Below, one piece after another: positions 51,148-64,000 of a DNA stretch of 64,000 nt. Numbering within the stretch: position 1 is the stretch's first letter; the number at the start of each line of letters is the position of its first letter. The notes below the pieces were generated by a model. That model did no database searches, was not told the origin of the DNA, and saw nothing but the letters and a program-made list of their open reading frames with translations. This stretch comes from Clostridiales bacterium. Lineage in GTDB: Bacteria > Bacillota > Clostridia > Oscillospirales > Oscillospiraceae. The stretch covers positions 1-64,000 of the forward strand of contig JAJPXL010000089.1 of assembly GCA_021205455.1 (NCBI GenBank), read 5' to 3'. The translations under genes were made by a program, and so were the position numbers.

Positions 51148-52830
51148 TTACACGATTTTAAACTGGTTGACGTCCACCACGCCCAGCGTGGTCAGCTTCA
51201 AAGAGGGGATCACCGGCAGGCTGGCGAAGGACAGCGTCATAAAGGGGTCGATGGCCCGGTTCACGCCGTTTTCCCAGGCGGTGTTGGAGATGTGGTCTAC
51301 CCTGGCTGCCGCTTCCTCGGCGGGGAGGTCGCTCATCAGTCCGGCTACCGGCAGCGGCAGCTCATCCAGCACCTTGCCTTGGTTCACGATACACATTCCG
51401 CCGTGCATCTCCCGAATGTGGTTCACCGCGAAGGCGATTTCCTCATCGCTGGTACCCACCACAATGACGTTGTGGCTGTCATGGGCCACGGTGGTGGCGC
51501 AGGCGCCGGAGCGCAGGCCGTAGCCCTTCAGCAGGCAGACGCCGATGTGTCCGGTGTTGTGGTGGCGCTCTACGACGCAGAGCTTCAAGATGTCATGTGC
51601 CAGGTCGTAGTCTGTGCCCTCCCCACAGTCGTCGGTGATGAGGGAGCCGGGGTTCAGGCCGATAATTTTCTCCGGAATCCGGCGGAGCCGGAAGTCCTCC
51701 GCCGTAACCGGGCTCAGATGCACCGTGTCCTTCAACGCCTGGGGCACCGGAGCCGCAGGCAGGGACAGATGCTGGCCGACGGTGTAGACCGGCTTTCCGC
51801 CCTTGTAGACAGTGCAGATGTCTACCTTGATTGGGTCGTTTAGCACCACCAGATCAGCCAGGTAGCCCGGTGCGATGGCACCCCGATAGGGGAGGTTGTG
51901 GCAGAGGGCGGCGTTGAGAGATGCCATCCGGTAGGCACTGGCAGGGGAGGCCCCCAGGGCGATGGCCTTGCGGATGATGTGGTCGATCTGCCCGATCCGC
52001 ACCAGGTCGCCGGGATGCTCATCGTCAGTGCAGAGGGCGCAGCGATAGGAATAGGGCGCTTCAAACAGGGGCAGCAGTGCCTCCAGGTTCTTGGCGGCAG
52101 TACCTTCCCGCACCAGCACCCACTGGCCCAGGCGCAGCTTCTCCAGAGCCTCCTCCAGCGTGCTGCACTCATGGTCATTGGTGACACGGGCGGTCACATA
52201 GGCGTTCAGCGTCTTGCCGGTGAGGCCGGGGGCATGGCCGTCCACTATGCCGCCCTGGGCCAGAGTGGCGTTCACCTTGGCGGCAATCTCCGGGTCGCCC
52301 CCCACTGTGCCGGGGAAGCCCATCAGTTCCGCCAGCCCCAGCACACGGGGCAGTTTTAACGCCTGGGCCACATCCTCATGATCAAAGACGCAGCCCGACT
52401 CATCGAAGGGGCTGGCGGGGACGCAGGAGGGCACCATCAGAAAGACGTCCAACGGAAGCTCCTTTGTAGCCTCCCAGATATAGTCAAACCCCGCCCTGCC
52501 GGAAACGTTGGTGATTTCATGGGGGTCGGCAACGACAGCGGTGGTGCCGTGGGGCAGGGCAGCCTCTGCAAAGTGAGCGGGCATGACCATGGTGCTTTCC
52601 AGGTGCATATGGCTGTCAATGAAGCCGGGCACCACCGTTTTCCCGGCGCAGTCCACCTCCTGCACCCCCTGGTAAGAGCCGACTCCAACCACTACGCCAT
52701 CGGCAATGGCAATGTCGTCCTCTAAAAATTCACCTGTGAATACATTCAGATAGGCGGCGTGCTTCAGCACCAGCTGAGCAGGCTGATCGCCACGGGCCGT
52801 AGCCATCAGCGTTTCGTTTAAATAAGACAT
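51148..52830 (-). CDS. ade: Adenine deaminase
   Basis: Ade deaminates adenine to hypoxanthine for purine salvage. It is an amidohydrolase with the metal motif DSHMHLEST (HxH), ADPHEITNVSG, a LCTDDEHPGDL block and the family end with VDVNQFKIV-like residues. It is 560 residues, near the usual length. ATG 52830 follows GAGGGA. It is convergent with the rluA-type gene and upstream of nothing else on its strand. Confidence 0.95.
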   Translation of the reverse strand: MSYLNETLMATARGDQPAQLVLKHAAYLNVFTGEFLEDDIAIADGVVVGVGSYQGVQEVDCAGKTVVPGFIDSHMHLESTMVMPAHFAEAALPHGTTAVVADPHEITNVSGRAGFDYIWEATKELPLDVFLMVPSCVPASPFDESGCVFDHEDVAQALKLPRVLGLAELMGFPGTVGGDPEIAAKVNATLAQGGIVDGHAPGLTGKTLNAYVTARVTNDHECSTLEEALEKLRLGQWVLVREGTAAKNLEALLPLFEAPYSYRCALCTDDEHPGDLVRIGQIDHIIRKAIALGASPASAYRMASLNAALCHNLPYRGAIAPGYLADLVVLNDPIKVDICTVYKGGKPVYTVGQHLSLPAAPVPQALKDTVHLSPVTAEDFRLRRIPEKIIGLNPGSLITDDCGEGTDYDLAHDILKLCVVERHHNTGHIGVCLLKGYGLRSGACATTVAHDSHNVIVVGTSDEEIAFAVNHIREMHGGMCIVNQGKVLDELPLPVAGLMSDLPAEEAAARVDHISNTAWENGVNRAIDPFMTLSFASLPVIPSLKLTTLGVVDVNQFKIV

Positions 52831-52944
52831 AAAAAATCCCTCTTTTTCCCAAATTCACTATACCTATTGTACCCCATCTTCGCCGGAAAGGCAACGGAGA
52901 TTTTGCACCACAGCGCATCATATGTCCCAAATCGGGCCGAAAAA

Positions 52945-52970
52945 CCACCCCTGGCTTACGCCAGGGGTGG
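52945..52970 (-). terminator. Terminator of rpoB-rpoC
   Basis: A perfect 11-bp stem (52945-52955 with 52960-52970) with a 4-nt loop is followed on the minus strand by TTTTT (52944-52940), 27 bp after the rpoC stop. Confidence 0.92.
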
Positions 52971-52996
52971 CAGTTGTGTGTCGCAAAGTGGGAGAG

Positions 52997-57010
<4,014 letters not shown>

Positions 57011-57034
57011 AATGCTTTTTGACCTCCTCTATGA

Positions 57035-60000
57035 TTATTCGTCGTAATCCAATTCGCTGCTGTCAGAGTCAATGGACAGCTCGCCCTCTTCTTCGAAGGC
57101 GACATCGGAGATCACGCTGCCGTCCTCATCCATGGTGCCGGTGGTGAAGCCGTGATTTTCATACTCTCTGTCGCTGTCGGAGTAATCATAATCATCGTCC
57201 TCCAGCCTGCGGATGCTCTGATAATCCGGCTCGTCATCGTCGTCCTTCAGCTCCACTTCATTGCCGTCCTTATCCAGAATATGAATGTTCAGGCACAGGG
57301 CTTCCAGCTCCTTGACCAGCACCTTGAACGCCTCAGGCACACCGGGCTTGGGTACATTGTGGCCCTTGACGATGGCTTCGTAGGTGCGGACACGTCCGGT
57401 GACGTCGTCGCTCTTGACGGTCAGGATTTCCTGGAGGCAGTAGGCCGCGCCGTAGGCTTCCAGCGCCCAAACCTCCATCTCGCCGAACCGCTGGCCGCCG
57501 AACTGGGCCTTGCCGCCCAGAGGCTGCTGGGTCACCAGGCTGTAGGGGCCGGTGGAGCGGGCGTGAATCTTATCGTCCACCAGATGGTGCAGTTTCATGA
57601 AGTAGACGTAGCCCACCGTTACCGGATTGTCAAACCGCTGGCCGGTGCGGCCATCGTAGAGCCAGCTCTTGCCGTTCTCATTCAAACCGGCCTGCTTCAG
57701 CAGCTCCTGAATGTCCTTCTCGTTGGCGCCGTTGAAGATGGGGGTAGCCACCTTCCAGCCCAGGGCCTTGGCGGCATAGCCCAGATGAACCTCCAGCACC
57801 TGGCCGATGTTCATACGGGAGGGCACGCCCAGGGGGTTCAGCACGATATCCAACGGCGTGCCGTCTGGAAGGAAGGGCATATCCTCCACCGGCATAATGC
57901 GGGAAACAACGCCCTTGTTGCCGTGGCGGCCGGCCATCTTATCGCCCACGGAGATTTTCCGCTTCTGGGCGATGTAGACGCGCACACACTGATTGACGCC
58001 CGGGCCAAGCTCGTCGTCGTTTTCACGGCTGAAAACCTTGACATCGATGACAATGCCGTACATACCGTGGGGCACCTTCAGGGAGGTGTCGCGGACCTCC
58101 CGCGCCTTCTCGCCAAAGATGGCGCGGAGCAGCCGCTCCTCGGCGGTCGGGTCGGTCTCGCCCTTGGGGGTGACCTTGCCCACCAGAATGTCGCCGGGGT
58201 TGACCTCTGCGCCGGGACGGATGATGCCCCGTTCGTCCAGGTCTTTCAGGGCATCCTCGCCCACATTGGGGATGTCCCGGGTGATTTCCTCCGGGCCCAG
58301 CTTGGTGTCGCGGGCTTCCAGGTCGTACTCTTCAATGTGGATGGAGGTGAAGACGTCCTCCTTCACCATTCGCTCACTGAGCAGGACGGCGTCCTCGTAG
58401 TTGTAGCCCTCCCAGGTCATGAAGCCCATGAGGATGTTGCGCCCCAGGGCAATCTCACCGTTGCAGGTGGAGGGGCCGTCGGCCAGGGTCTCACGATACT
58501 TCACCCGCTGGCCCACGTCCACGATGGGGCGCTGGTTGATGCAGGTGGTGTGGTTGGAGCGGAGGAACTTGGTCAGCTTATAGGTTTTCACATCGCCCCG
58601 GTCATAGCGGACGGTGATATAGTTGGCGTCCACACGCTCTACCACGCCGTCGCCCTCGGCCAGCACACAGACCGCCGCATCCTGGCAGTTCTTGTACTCC
58701 TGGCCGGTGGCCACGATGGGGGCCTCGGTGACCAGCAGCGGCACGGCCTGCCGCTGCATATTTGCGCCCATCAGGGCACGGTTGGCGTCGTCGTTCTCCA
58801 GGAAGGGAATCATGGCGGTGGCCACGGACACCATCATCTGGGGGGAGATGTCCATATAGTCCACCCGGTTGCGGTCCACGTCAATGATTTCGTCCAGGTG
58901 GCGGCAGGTGATACGCTTGTTGGCCAGGCAGCCGTTCTCATCCAGCGGCTCCGTGGCCTGGCAGATGACGAATTCATCCTCCACATCGGCGGTCATATAT
59001 TCATACTCATCGGTGACCTTGCCGGTGGCCTTGTCAATTTTGCGGTAGGGGGCCTCGATGAAGCCGTACTTGTTGACCCGGGCGTAGGAGGCCAGATAGG
59101 AGATCAGGCCGATGTTGGGGCCTTCCGGCGTCTCAATGGGGCAGAGGCGGCCATAGTGGGAGTAGTGAATATCACGAACATCGAAGGAGGCGCGTTCACG
59201 GCTCAGGCCGCCGGGGCCCAGGGCGGAGATACGGCGCTTGTGGGTCAGCTCCGCCAGGGGGTTGGTCTGGTCCATAAACTGGCTCAGAGGGGAGGAGCCG
59301 AAGAACTCCTTAATGGCGGCGGTGACCGGACGGATGTTGATCAGGGACTGGGGGGTGACGATGTCCAAATCCTGAATGGTCATGCGCTCCCGAATGACCC
59401 GCTCCATCCGGCTGAAGCCGATGCGGAACTGGTTTTGCAGCAGCTCGCCCACGCAGCGCAGGCGGCGGTTGCCCAGGTGGTCGATGTCATCCTTGTGGCC
59501 TACGCCGTGGGCCAGGCAGTTCAGGTAGTTGACGGAGGCCAGCATATCGTCCACGATGATGTGCTTCGGCACCAGGTCGTCCACATGGGCCTTCACCTGG
59601 GCTTTCAGCTCATCACCGGAGTACTGCTCCAGCAGCTCCTTCAGGACGGTAAACCGGACGGGGACGGAGATGCCCACCTCCTCCGGATCGAAGTCCACAT
59701 AGGGGGTCATATTCACCATGTTGTTGGAAAAGACCTTGACCTGCTGGCCTTCCACCTCAATGACGGCCTCATTGACGCCCCGTTTTGCCAGCTCGTTGGC
59801 CCGCTCACGGGTCAGCACCTCGCCGGGCATGACGATCACTTCGCCGGTCCAGGGGTCAATGACGGGCTGGGCTACGGTCTGCCCGTTCAGGCGGCGGGAG
59901 ATGTCCAGCTTCTTGTTGAACTTATAGCGGCCAACGGAGGACAGGTCATAGCGCCGGGGGTCGAAGAACATATTCTGAATCAGCGTCTCGCAGGAGTCCA

Positions 60001-60757
60001 CCGTAGGAGGCTCGCCGGGGCGTAGCTTGCGGTAAATCTCCAGCATGGCCTCCTCATAGGTCTTGCAGGTGTCCTTCTCCAGGGTGGAGACGATGCGCTC
60101 ATCCTCGCCAAAGACCTCCAGAATCTCCTCATTCGTCTTGAGGCCGATGGCCCGCAGCAGGCAGGTGATGGGGAGCTTGCGGTTCTTGTCGATCCGGACG
60201 TAAAACATATTGCTGTAGTCCGTCTCATACTCCAGCCACGCGCCGCGGTAGGGGATGACCGTTGTGGTGTAGGAGATGTTCCCGGCCTTGTCAGTCTCGA
60301 TGCCGTAATAGATGCCGGGGGAGCGGACGATCTGGGAGACGATAACACGCTCTGCCCCGTTGATAACGAAGGTGGCGCCGTCTGTCATAATGGGGAAGTC
60401 CCCCATAAAGATCTCCTGCTCTTTAATCTCCTCTGTCTCCCGAATCTCCTCTGTCTCCCGGTTGCGCAGGCGCACCCGCACCTTGATGGGGGCGGCGTAG
60501 GTTGCGTCCCGGGCCTTGCACTCTTCTACGTTGTACTTAGGCGGCTCGTCCATTGAGTAGTCAATGAAGGAGAGCTCCAGATTCCCCTGATAGTCCGTGA
60601 TGCAGCCAACATCACGGAACACTTCCCGCAGGCCAACATCGAAGAACCATTGATAGCTCTGCTTCTGGATGTCCAGAAGGGCAGGCATATCGATGATAGT
60701 CTGTTTCCGCGCAAAACTTTTTCGCAGGGTGTTGCCGAAGTAGACGTCTTTGACCAT
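57035..60757 (-). CDS. rpoB: RNA polymerase beta subunit
   Basis: RpoB is 1240 residues. The rifampicin pocket reads [19 protein letters not shown] and ISALGPGG, with the aspartate, histidine and serine linked to sensitivity in place, so no common resistance substitution is seen. The C-terminal core with [10 protein letters not shown] is followed by an acidic tail of about 75 residues ([12 protein letters not shown]), which is unlike Bacillus RpoB. ATG 60757 is used. No rplJ/rplL genes are seen directly upstream; the gene has its own promoter. Confidence 0.98.
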   Translation of the reverse strand: MVKDVYFGNTLRKSFARKQTIIDMPALLDIQKQSYQWFFDVGLREVFRDVGCITDYQGNLELSFIDYSMDEPPKYNVEECKARDATYAAPIKVRVRLRNRETEEIRETEEIKEQEIFMGDFPIMTDGATFVINGAERVIVSQIVRSPGIYYGIETDKAGNISYTTTVIPYRGAWLEYETDYSNMFYVRIDKNRKLPITCLLRAIGLKTNEEILEVFGEDERIVSTLEKDTCKTYEEAMLEIYRKLRPGEPPTVDSCETLIQNMFFDPRRYDLSSVGRYKFNKKLDISRRLNGQTVAQPVIDPWTGEVIVMPGEVLTRERANELAKRGVNEAVIEVEGQQVKVFSNNMVNMTPYVDFDPEEVGISVPVRFTVLKELLEQYSGDELKAQVKAHVDDLVPKHIIVDDMLASVNYLNCLAHGVGHKDDIDHLGNRRLRCVGELLQNQFRIGFSRMERVIRERMTIQDLDIVTPQSLINIRPVTAAIKEFFGSSPLSQFMDQTNPLAELTHKRRISALGPGGLSRERASFDVRDIHYSHYGRLCPIETPEGPNIGLISYLASYARVNKYGFIEAPYRKIDKATGKVTDEYEYMTADVEDEFVICQATEPLDENGCLANKRITCRHLDEIIDVDRNRVDYMDISPQMMVSVATAMIPFLENDDANRALMGANMQRQAVPLLVTEAPIVATGQEYKNCQDAAVCVLAEGDGVVERVDANYITVRYDRGDVKTYKLTKFLRSNHTTCINQRPIVDVGQRVKYRETLADGPSTCNGEIALGRNILMGFMTWEGYNYEDAVLLSERMVKEDVFTSIHIEEYDLEARDTKLGPEEITRDIPNVGEDALKDLDERGIIRPGAEVNPGDILVGKVTPKGETDPTAEERLLRAIFGEKAREVRDTSLKVPHGMYGIVIDVKVFSRENDDELGPGVNQCVRVYIAQKRKISVGDKMAGRHGNKGVVSRIMPVEDMPFLPDGTPLDIVLNPLGVPSRMNIGQVLEVHLGYAAKALGWKVATPIFNGANEKDIQELLKQAGLNENGKSWLYDGRTGQRFDNPVTVGYVYFMKLHHLVDDKIHARSTGPYSLVTQQPLGGKAQFGGQRFGEMEVWALEAYGAAYCLQEILTVKSDDVTGRVRTYEAIVKGHNVPKPGVPEAFKVLVKELEALCLNIHILDKDGNEVELKDDDDEPDYQSIRRLEDDDYDYSDSDREYENHGFTTGTMDEDGSVISDVAFEEEGELSIDSDSSELDYDE

Positions 60758-60992
60758 AGATGCTTCACACTCCGTTTTTCATTTCGCTTGTCACTTTTTG
60801 GGTAAAGCTGACAAATGGATTGAGCAAAATTCACAAAACCACGTTGCCCGAGACAAGCTGACACGCCCGGATAAGTGGATTGGAATTTTGCGTTTTTCCC
60901 AATCTCCTCTTGCGCTTTCGGGAAGAACGTGGTATCCTGTTAGCGGGAAGATTGGGGAACACATGGCGGCACAATATCCATATTAACGATTT

Positions 60993-61021
60993 ATTTTACC
61001 GCAATTTCCAATCCCTGTCAA
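60993..61021 (-). promoter_or_regulatory. Promoter of rpoB-rpoC, with a long leader
   Basis: On the minus strand TTGACA (61021-61016), a 17-nt spacer and TAAAAT (60998-60993) form a strong promoter, leaving a leader of about 230 nt. The leader holds an 8-bp inverted repeat (ACCACGTT 60838-60845, AACGTGGT 60926-60933) and two copies of an AGCTGACA...TGGATTG segment. No known RNA motif is recognised. Confidence 0.75.
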
Positions 61022-61033
61022 TAGTTTTTTCAG

Positions 61034-61068
61034 GAAAGCGCAGAATTTTTCTGCGCTTTCTTTTCTTT
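61034..61068 (+). terminator. Terminator-like hairpin behind the rpoB promoter
   Basis: A perfect 12-bp stem (61034-61045 with 61049-61060) is followed by TTTTCTTT on the plus strand. No plus-strand gene ends here, so it may stop antisense or spurious transcription towards the carboxypeptidase gene. Confidence 0.6.
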
Positions 61069-61153
61069 GGCTTCCCACCGGTCGAAGGAACCGCCGGGAT
61101 TCCATCCTGTTTGCGGGGAGCGGACGGGTCGAAAGAAAGCGCCGGTTTGCAAT

Positions 61154-61197
61154 CTTAAGGAAAACTTAAAACGCTCCGGCCGCTTTTGCTGTAGAAT
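61154..61197 (+). promoter_or_regulatory. OmpR-type direct repeat and -10 box before the VanY-like gene
   Basis: CTTAAG (61154-61159), five bases and CTTAAA (61165-61170) form a direct repeat with 11-bp period, the spacing used by OmpR-family response regulators and close to the streptococcal CiaR pattern. A TAGAAT -10 box lies at 61192-61197, 21 bp on, and no good -35 box is present, so activation by a regulator is likely. Confidence 0.5.
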
Positions 61198-61228
61198 GGA
61201 GGCATCAAAGAGAGGGCGGTTGGATGAT

Positions 61229-62110
61229 ATGACAAAAATTCGGAAGTGTTGGCGGCGTGCTGCGCTGCTTCTCCTGGCTGCGCTGGTGCTGCTGGCCGCT
61301 GCGGTCCTGTATTGGAAACCGCGCTGGCGTTACCGCCTGCTTGAGGAGATTGCCGTTTACACGGAGTCCAAGGTGTATCTGACCGAAGCGGACAATCTTA
61401 CCCTGGAACGCTACACCGTGGCGGAGCTGCGGGAGGACAGGCGGGTCACCTTTGACCAATCCCTGCTGCTGGTGAACAGCGACCATCCCCTGACAGAGGA
61501 CTTTGCCGCCGACATCGTCTGCTATGGAGACACGGACGTACAGATGAACCGCTGCGTGACGGAGGCCTACCGCCTGTTGGCGGCGGACGTGCTGGAGCAG
61601 TTTGACGAACACCTCTATATCCGCTCCGCCTACCGCACGGCGGAGGAGCAGGCGCAGACCATTGCGGAGGACGGCGACGTTGCCGCGCCGCTGAACGCCA
61701 GCGAGCATCAGGCGGGGCTGGCGCTGGACGTATACGTTCCCTACTTCGCGGGGATGGGCTTCCTGGACTGCGAAGCGGGACAGTATGTAAACGACAACTG
61801 CTGGCGATTCGGCTTCATCATCCGCTATCCGTCCTATGGAGAAGAGGAGACGGGCATCTCCTATGAGCCGTGGCATCTGCGCTATGTGGGCGCGCCCCAT
61901 GCGGAGATCATCGCAAAGAACCGTCTGACCCTGGAGGGATACATCGCCTCCCTGGAGCCGGGCGTCAGCTACCAATACGGCGACTACCTGATTTCCCGCC
62001 AGACAGGGGAGACGCTGCTGCTGCCGGAGGACTTTTCCTTGGCAGTGCTTTCGGAGGACAATCTGGGCGGATATATCGTCACCGTACAGCTGGAGGGCGG
62101 GAATGACTGA
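61229..62110 (+). CDS. VanY-like D-alanyl-D-alanine carboxypeptidase
   Basis: This 293-residue protein has a membrane anchor at residues 10-30 and an extracellular peptidase domain of the M15B family. Zinc ligands and catalytic residues are visible in SEHQAGLALDV (SxHxxGxAxD) and EPWHLRYVG (ExxH). It trims the terminal D-alanine from peptidoglycan stem peptides. ATG 61229 is preferred; TTG 61220 is an alternative. The upstream direct repeat suggests control by an envelope-stress two-component system. No VanH, VanA or VanX genes are near, so resistance is not implied. Confidence 0.88.
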   Translation: MTKIRKCWRRAALLLLAALVLLAAAVLYWKPRWRYRLLEEIAVYTESKVYLTEADNLTLERYTVAELREDRRVTFDQSLLLVNSDHPLTEDFAADIVCYGDTDVQMNRCVTEAYRLLAADVLEQFDEHLYIRSAYRTAEEQAQTIAEDGDVAAPLNASEHQAGLALDVYVPYFAGMGFLDCEAGQYVNDNCWRFGFIIRYPSYGEEETGISYEPWHLRYVGAPHAEIIAKNRLTLEGYIASLEPGVSYQYGDYLISRQTGETLLLPEDFSLAVLSEDNLGGYIVTVQLEGGND

Positions 62111-62209
62111 ACAGTGCGTTACGCCCTTCTTTCGACGAATTTCTCGGCAAAATTTGAGTAAAACGCTAAAAATTGAGAGGAATCCACCTCAAACTTTGCC
62201 GTTTTGCCG

Positions 62210-62239
62210 TTGACATGGAAACTTGAAAGTATATATAAT
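62210..62239 (+). promoter_or_regulatory. Promoter of the DUF6465 gene
   Basis: TTGACA (62210-62215), an 18-nt spacer and TATAAT (62234-62239) form a consensus promoter with a leader of about 175 nt. Confidence 0.85.
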
Positions 62240-62269
62240 ACAAATAATGAACCTGAACCGGTTTATTGA

Positions 62270-62380
62270 AATGAGGGAACCCACGTTTCCCTGTGAGCTG
62301 CAAGCGTGCGGCTCAGTTTGGACACGAAAGCTGTGTTAACCGATGCTCCGGTTTGGCGGTATGCCGCCGAGCCAAACGCA
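62270..62380 (+). ncRNA. Structured leader of the DUF6465 gene, candidate cis-regulatory RNA
   Basis: The leader can form a GGGAA/TTCCC hairpin (about 62275-62291), a GAGC/GCTC hairpin (62295-62298 with 62311-62314) and a 7-bp GTTTGGC/GCCAAAC helix (62351-62357 with 62371-62377). The last competes with GGCGG/CCGCC (62355-62359 with 62364-62368). The nested alternatives look like a regulatory RNA, but no known riboswitch core is recognised. Confidence 0.4.
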
Positions 62381-62419
62381 CGGTACAGTTACATGAACAC
62401 ATTGATTAGGAAGGATTGT

Positions 62420-62812
62420 GTGATTATAATGGCGAATGTTACCAATGATGAGATTAAGAAGGCTGCTTCTGACGCCGTTGAGGCCGTAGCCGAGGCTGTG
62501 GAGCCCACCGTGAAGAAGGCCCGCAAGGCCGCCAAGAAGGGCATGGACGCCGTAGAGCCCACCGTCAAGAAGGCCCGCAAGGCCGCCGACAAGGCTGTCA
62601 AGAAGGCTTCCGCTCCTCTGAAGCCGGAAATCTATCTCCAGTTCGACTATAAGGAGGCCAACGTCAACGACTTGGTGGTGGCTGCCAAGGCTGCGTTCCA
62701 TGCAGAGCAGGGCCGTGTTGCCGTGAAGAGCTGCAAGATTTACCTCAAGCCCCAAGAGAATGCCGCTTACTACGTCATCAATGAGGACTATGTAGGCAAG
62801 CTGGATCTGTAA
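62420..62812 (+). CDS. DUF6465 family protein with lysine/alanine-rich repeats
   Basis: The protein is 130 residues. The N-terminal half is a basic helical region with two copies of VEPTVKKARKAA, like histone H1 or other KA-rich nucleoid proteins. The C-terminal half (KPEIYLQFDYKEANV onward) is the DUF6465 domain common in clostridia. I use GTG 62420, 5 nt after AGGAAGG; ATG 62429 is an alternative but leaves 14 nt. It is expressed from a strong promoter. DNA or nucleoid binding is a guess from the KA repeats. Confidence 0.8.
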   Translation: MIIMANVTNDEIKKAASDAVEAVAEAVEPTVKKARKAAKKGMDAVEPTVKKARKAADKAVKKASAPLKPEIYLQFDYKEANVNDLVVAAKAAFHAEQGRVAVKSCKIYLKPQENAAYYVINEDYVGKLDL

Positions 62813-62859
62813 GCCAGGCCGCGCCTTCTTTAGCAAATCCCCTATTTGTCACAACGATG

Positions 62860-62894
62860 AAACGTCCGGGCAGAATTTGTCTGGACGTTTTTTT
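62860..62894 (+). terminator. Terminator of the DUF6465 gene
   Basis: AAACGTCC (62860-62867) pairs with GGACGTTT (62883-62890), extended by G-U pairs, and is followed by a T-run to 62894. Confidence 0.85.
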
Positions 62895-62958
62895 AACGAC
62901 GTTTGCCCGAGAGAGATACAAAACTGTGCGCCGTTTGGCGCGGGAGCGAGGGACGATT

Positions 62959-64000
62959 GTGAAACGGTTACTTGTCTACCTGAAGGATTATAAAAAGGAA
63001 AGCATACTGGCGCCGCTGTTCAAGCTGCTGGAAGCCTGCTTCGACCTGCTGGTGCCGCTGGTCATGACAGCCATCATCGACGTGGGTATTGCCCAGGCGG
63101 ACAGGCCCTATATTTACCGGATGTGCCTGGTGCTGGTGCTGTTGGCTGTGGTGGGCATGGTCAGCGCCGTCACCGCCCAGTATTTTGCGGCCAAGGCCGC
63201 CGTAGGCTTTGGCGCGCAGGTGCGCCACGCCCTGTTCCGCCACATTCAGCACCTGAGCTTTGGCGAGGTGGACCGCATCGGTACCAGCACCTTGATCACC
63301 CGGCTGACCAGCGACTGCAACACGGTGCAAAACGGCGTCAATATGGCGCTGCGGCTGCTGCTCCGCTCCCCCATTGTGGTCTTTGGGGCGCTTATCATGG
63401 CCTTCACCATTGACTGGCAATGCGCCCTGATTGTGGCGGCGGTAATTCCGCTGATTGCAGGGGCTGTCTTTGGTATCACTGGCATCACCATTCCCGGCTA
63501 TAAGCGGGTGCAGGCCAAGCTGGACAGGGTGCTTGGCGTCACCCATGAGAACCTGACCGGCGTCCGGGTGCTGCGGGCCTTCCGCCGGGAGGACGCGGAG
63601 GTGGAGCGGTTCGACGCCGGGAACGAGGCCCTGACCCAGGAGAATCTCCGGGTGGGGCGCATATCGGTGCTGCTGAACCCGCTGACCTATCTGATTATCA
63701 ACCTGGGTGTGCTGGTCATCATCTATGTGGGCGGCTTCCGGGTGGAGGCCGGCACGCTGACTCAGGGGCAAATCGTAGCGCTGGTGAACTATATGGCGCA
63801 GATTTTGGTGGAGCTGGTAAAGCTGGCCAATCTGATCAATCAGCTGTCCAAGATGCTTTCCTCTGCCGACCGCATTGCCGCGGTGCTGGCGGTGGAGCCC
63901 GGCATGGGTGCGCCGGAGGAAGCGCCTGCAATGCAGAGCGCCGCTCCCGCCGTCTCCTTCCAGCACGTCAGCCTGACCTATCAGGGGGCAGGCGCGGTGA
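62959..64000 (+). CDS. ABC exporter, permease plus ATPase, truncated by the window edge
   Basis: The reading frame is open to the right edge. The first 310 or so residues form a six-helix exporter membrane domain of the multidrug/lipid type, with the coupling region DRIGTSTLITRLTSD and HENLTGVRVLRAFRRE. The nucleotide-binding domain starts at about residue 330 (VSFQHVSLTYQGAG) and its Walker motifs lie beyond the window. The start is GTG 62959, 5 nt after GAGGGA. Clostridia usually have a second such gene next to it as heterodimer partner. The substrate is unknown. Confidence 0.9.
   Translation, partial: MKRLLVYLKDYKKESILAPLFKLLEACFDLLVPLVMTAIIDVGIAQADRPYIYRMCLVLVLLAVVGMVSAVTAQYFAAKAAVGFGAQVRHALFRHIQHLSFGEVDRIGTSTLITRLTSDCNTVQNGVNMALRLLLRSPIVVFGALIMAFTIDWQCALIVAAVIPLIAGAVFGITGITIPGYKRVQAKLDRVLGVTHENLTGVRVLRAFRREDAEVERFDAGNEALTQENLRVGRISVLLNPLTYLIINLGVLVIIYVGGFRVEAGTLTQGQIVALVNYMAQILVELVKLANLINQLSKMLSSADRIAAVLAVEPGMGAPEEAPAMQSAAPAVSFQHVSLTYQGAGAV

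Noticed and set aside
58900-59350. Rifampicin-resistance substitutions in rpoB
   Set aside because: The usual resistance positions in the pocket (aspartate, histidine and serine) carry the sensitive residues.
61229-62110. Vancomycin-resistance gene
   Set aside because: The protein is VanY-like, but no VanH, VanA, VanX or VanRS genes lie next to it, and such carboxypeptidases are common wall enzymes.
62246-62419. Possible cyclic-di-GMP riboswitch in the DUF6465 leader
   Set aside because: Some segments look similar (ACGAAAG, CTCCGG), but the conserved core of that class is not present, so only a generic structured leader is reported.

Overview
The window is a 64 kb chromosomal segment of an anaerobic, spore-forming Firmicute. 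The high G+C, spoVAD/spoVAE, a ferredoxin-linked Ech-type [NiFe] hydrogenase and a DUF6465 protein together suggest a gut Oscillospiraceae-like member of the Eubacteriales. This placement is inferred from gene content, not from a phylogeny.

Left part (1-16.9 kb) is mostly accessory. A complete four-gene Wadjet operon (jetA-jetB-jetC-jetD, DUF5716-type, probably type III) lies at 374-6971. Its consensus promoter is bracketed by a perfect 9-bp inverted repeat and followed at once by a terminator-like hairpin. The core GTPase gene typA follows on the minus strand. Then come a lone intact tyrosine integrase, a metallophosphoesterase/HD-hydrolase pair with its own strong promoter, and a signalling-like group (zinc-ribbon membrane protein, HTH protein, membrane-anchored Ser/Thr kinase). 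An AlkZ-like protein and a family 4 uracil-DNA glycosylase end this part.

Middle part (17.2-23.9 kb) holds housekeeping genes: der-plsY-gpsA (ribosome assembly and phospholipid synthesis), a HAD phosphatase, a YaiI/YqxD protein, a MATE exporter and a GH25 lysozyme. From 24.1 to 34.6 kb there is one long energy-metabolism block, echABCDEF-hypFCDE. It starts from a good promoter with a ~190-nt structured leader and ends at a very strong terminator. EchF is unusual: it carries eight [4Fe-4S] motifs instead of two. EchE ends right after its second Ni-binding motif, so no maturation peptidase should be needed.

From 34.7 to 40.6 kb lies DNA repair. pcrA and an HD hydrolase run leftward. A radical-SAM/Nudix/DUF4130 operon runs rightward from a perfect promoter that overlaps a near-consensus Firmicutes LexA (SOS) box. 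Next are a zinc-ribbon/DUF5050 membrane protein and a large membrane-anchored GH3 glucosidase with reversed domain order.

Right part (45.6-64 kb): a small single-helix protein (53 codons) and a membrane protein, guaB with a multi-CxxC protein, spoVAD-spoVAE without an adjacent spoVAC, an RluA-type pseudouridine synthase, adenine deaminase, and rpoB-rpoC with long acidic tails. The window ends with a VanY-like carboxypeptidase preceded by an OmpR-type direct repeat, a lysine/alanine-rich DUF6465 protein with a structured leader, and the start of an ABC exporter cut by the window edge. No tRNA, rRNA, CRISPR array or complete insertion sequence was seen.
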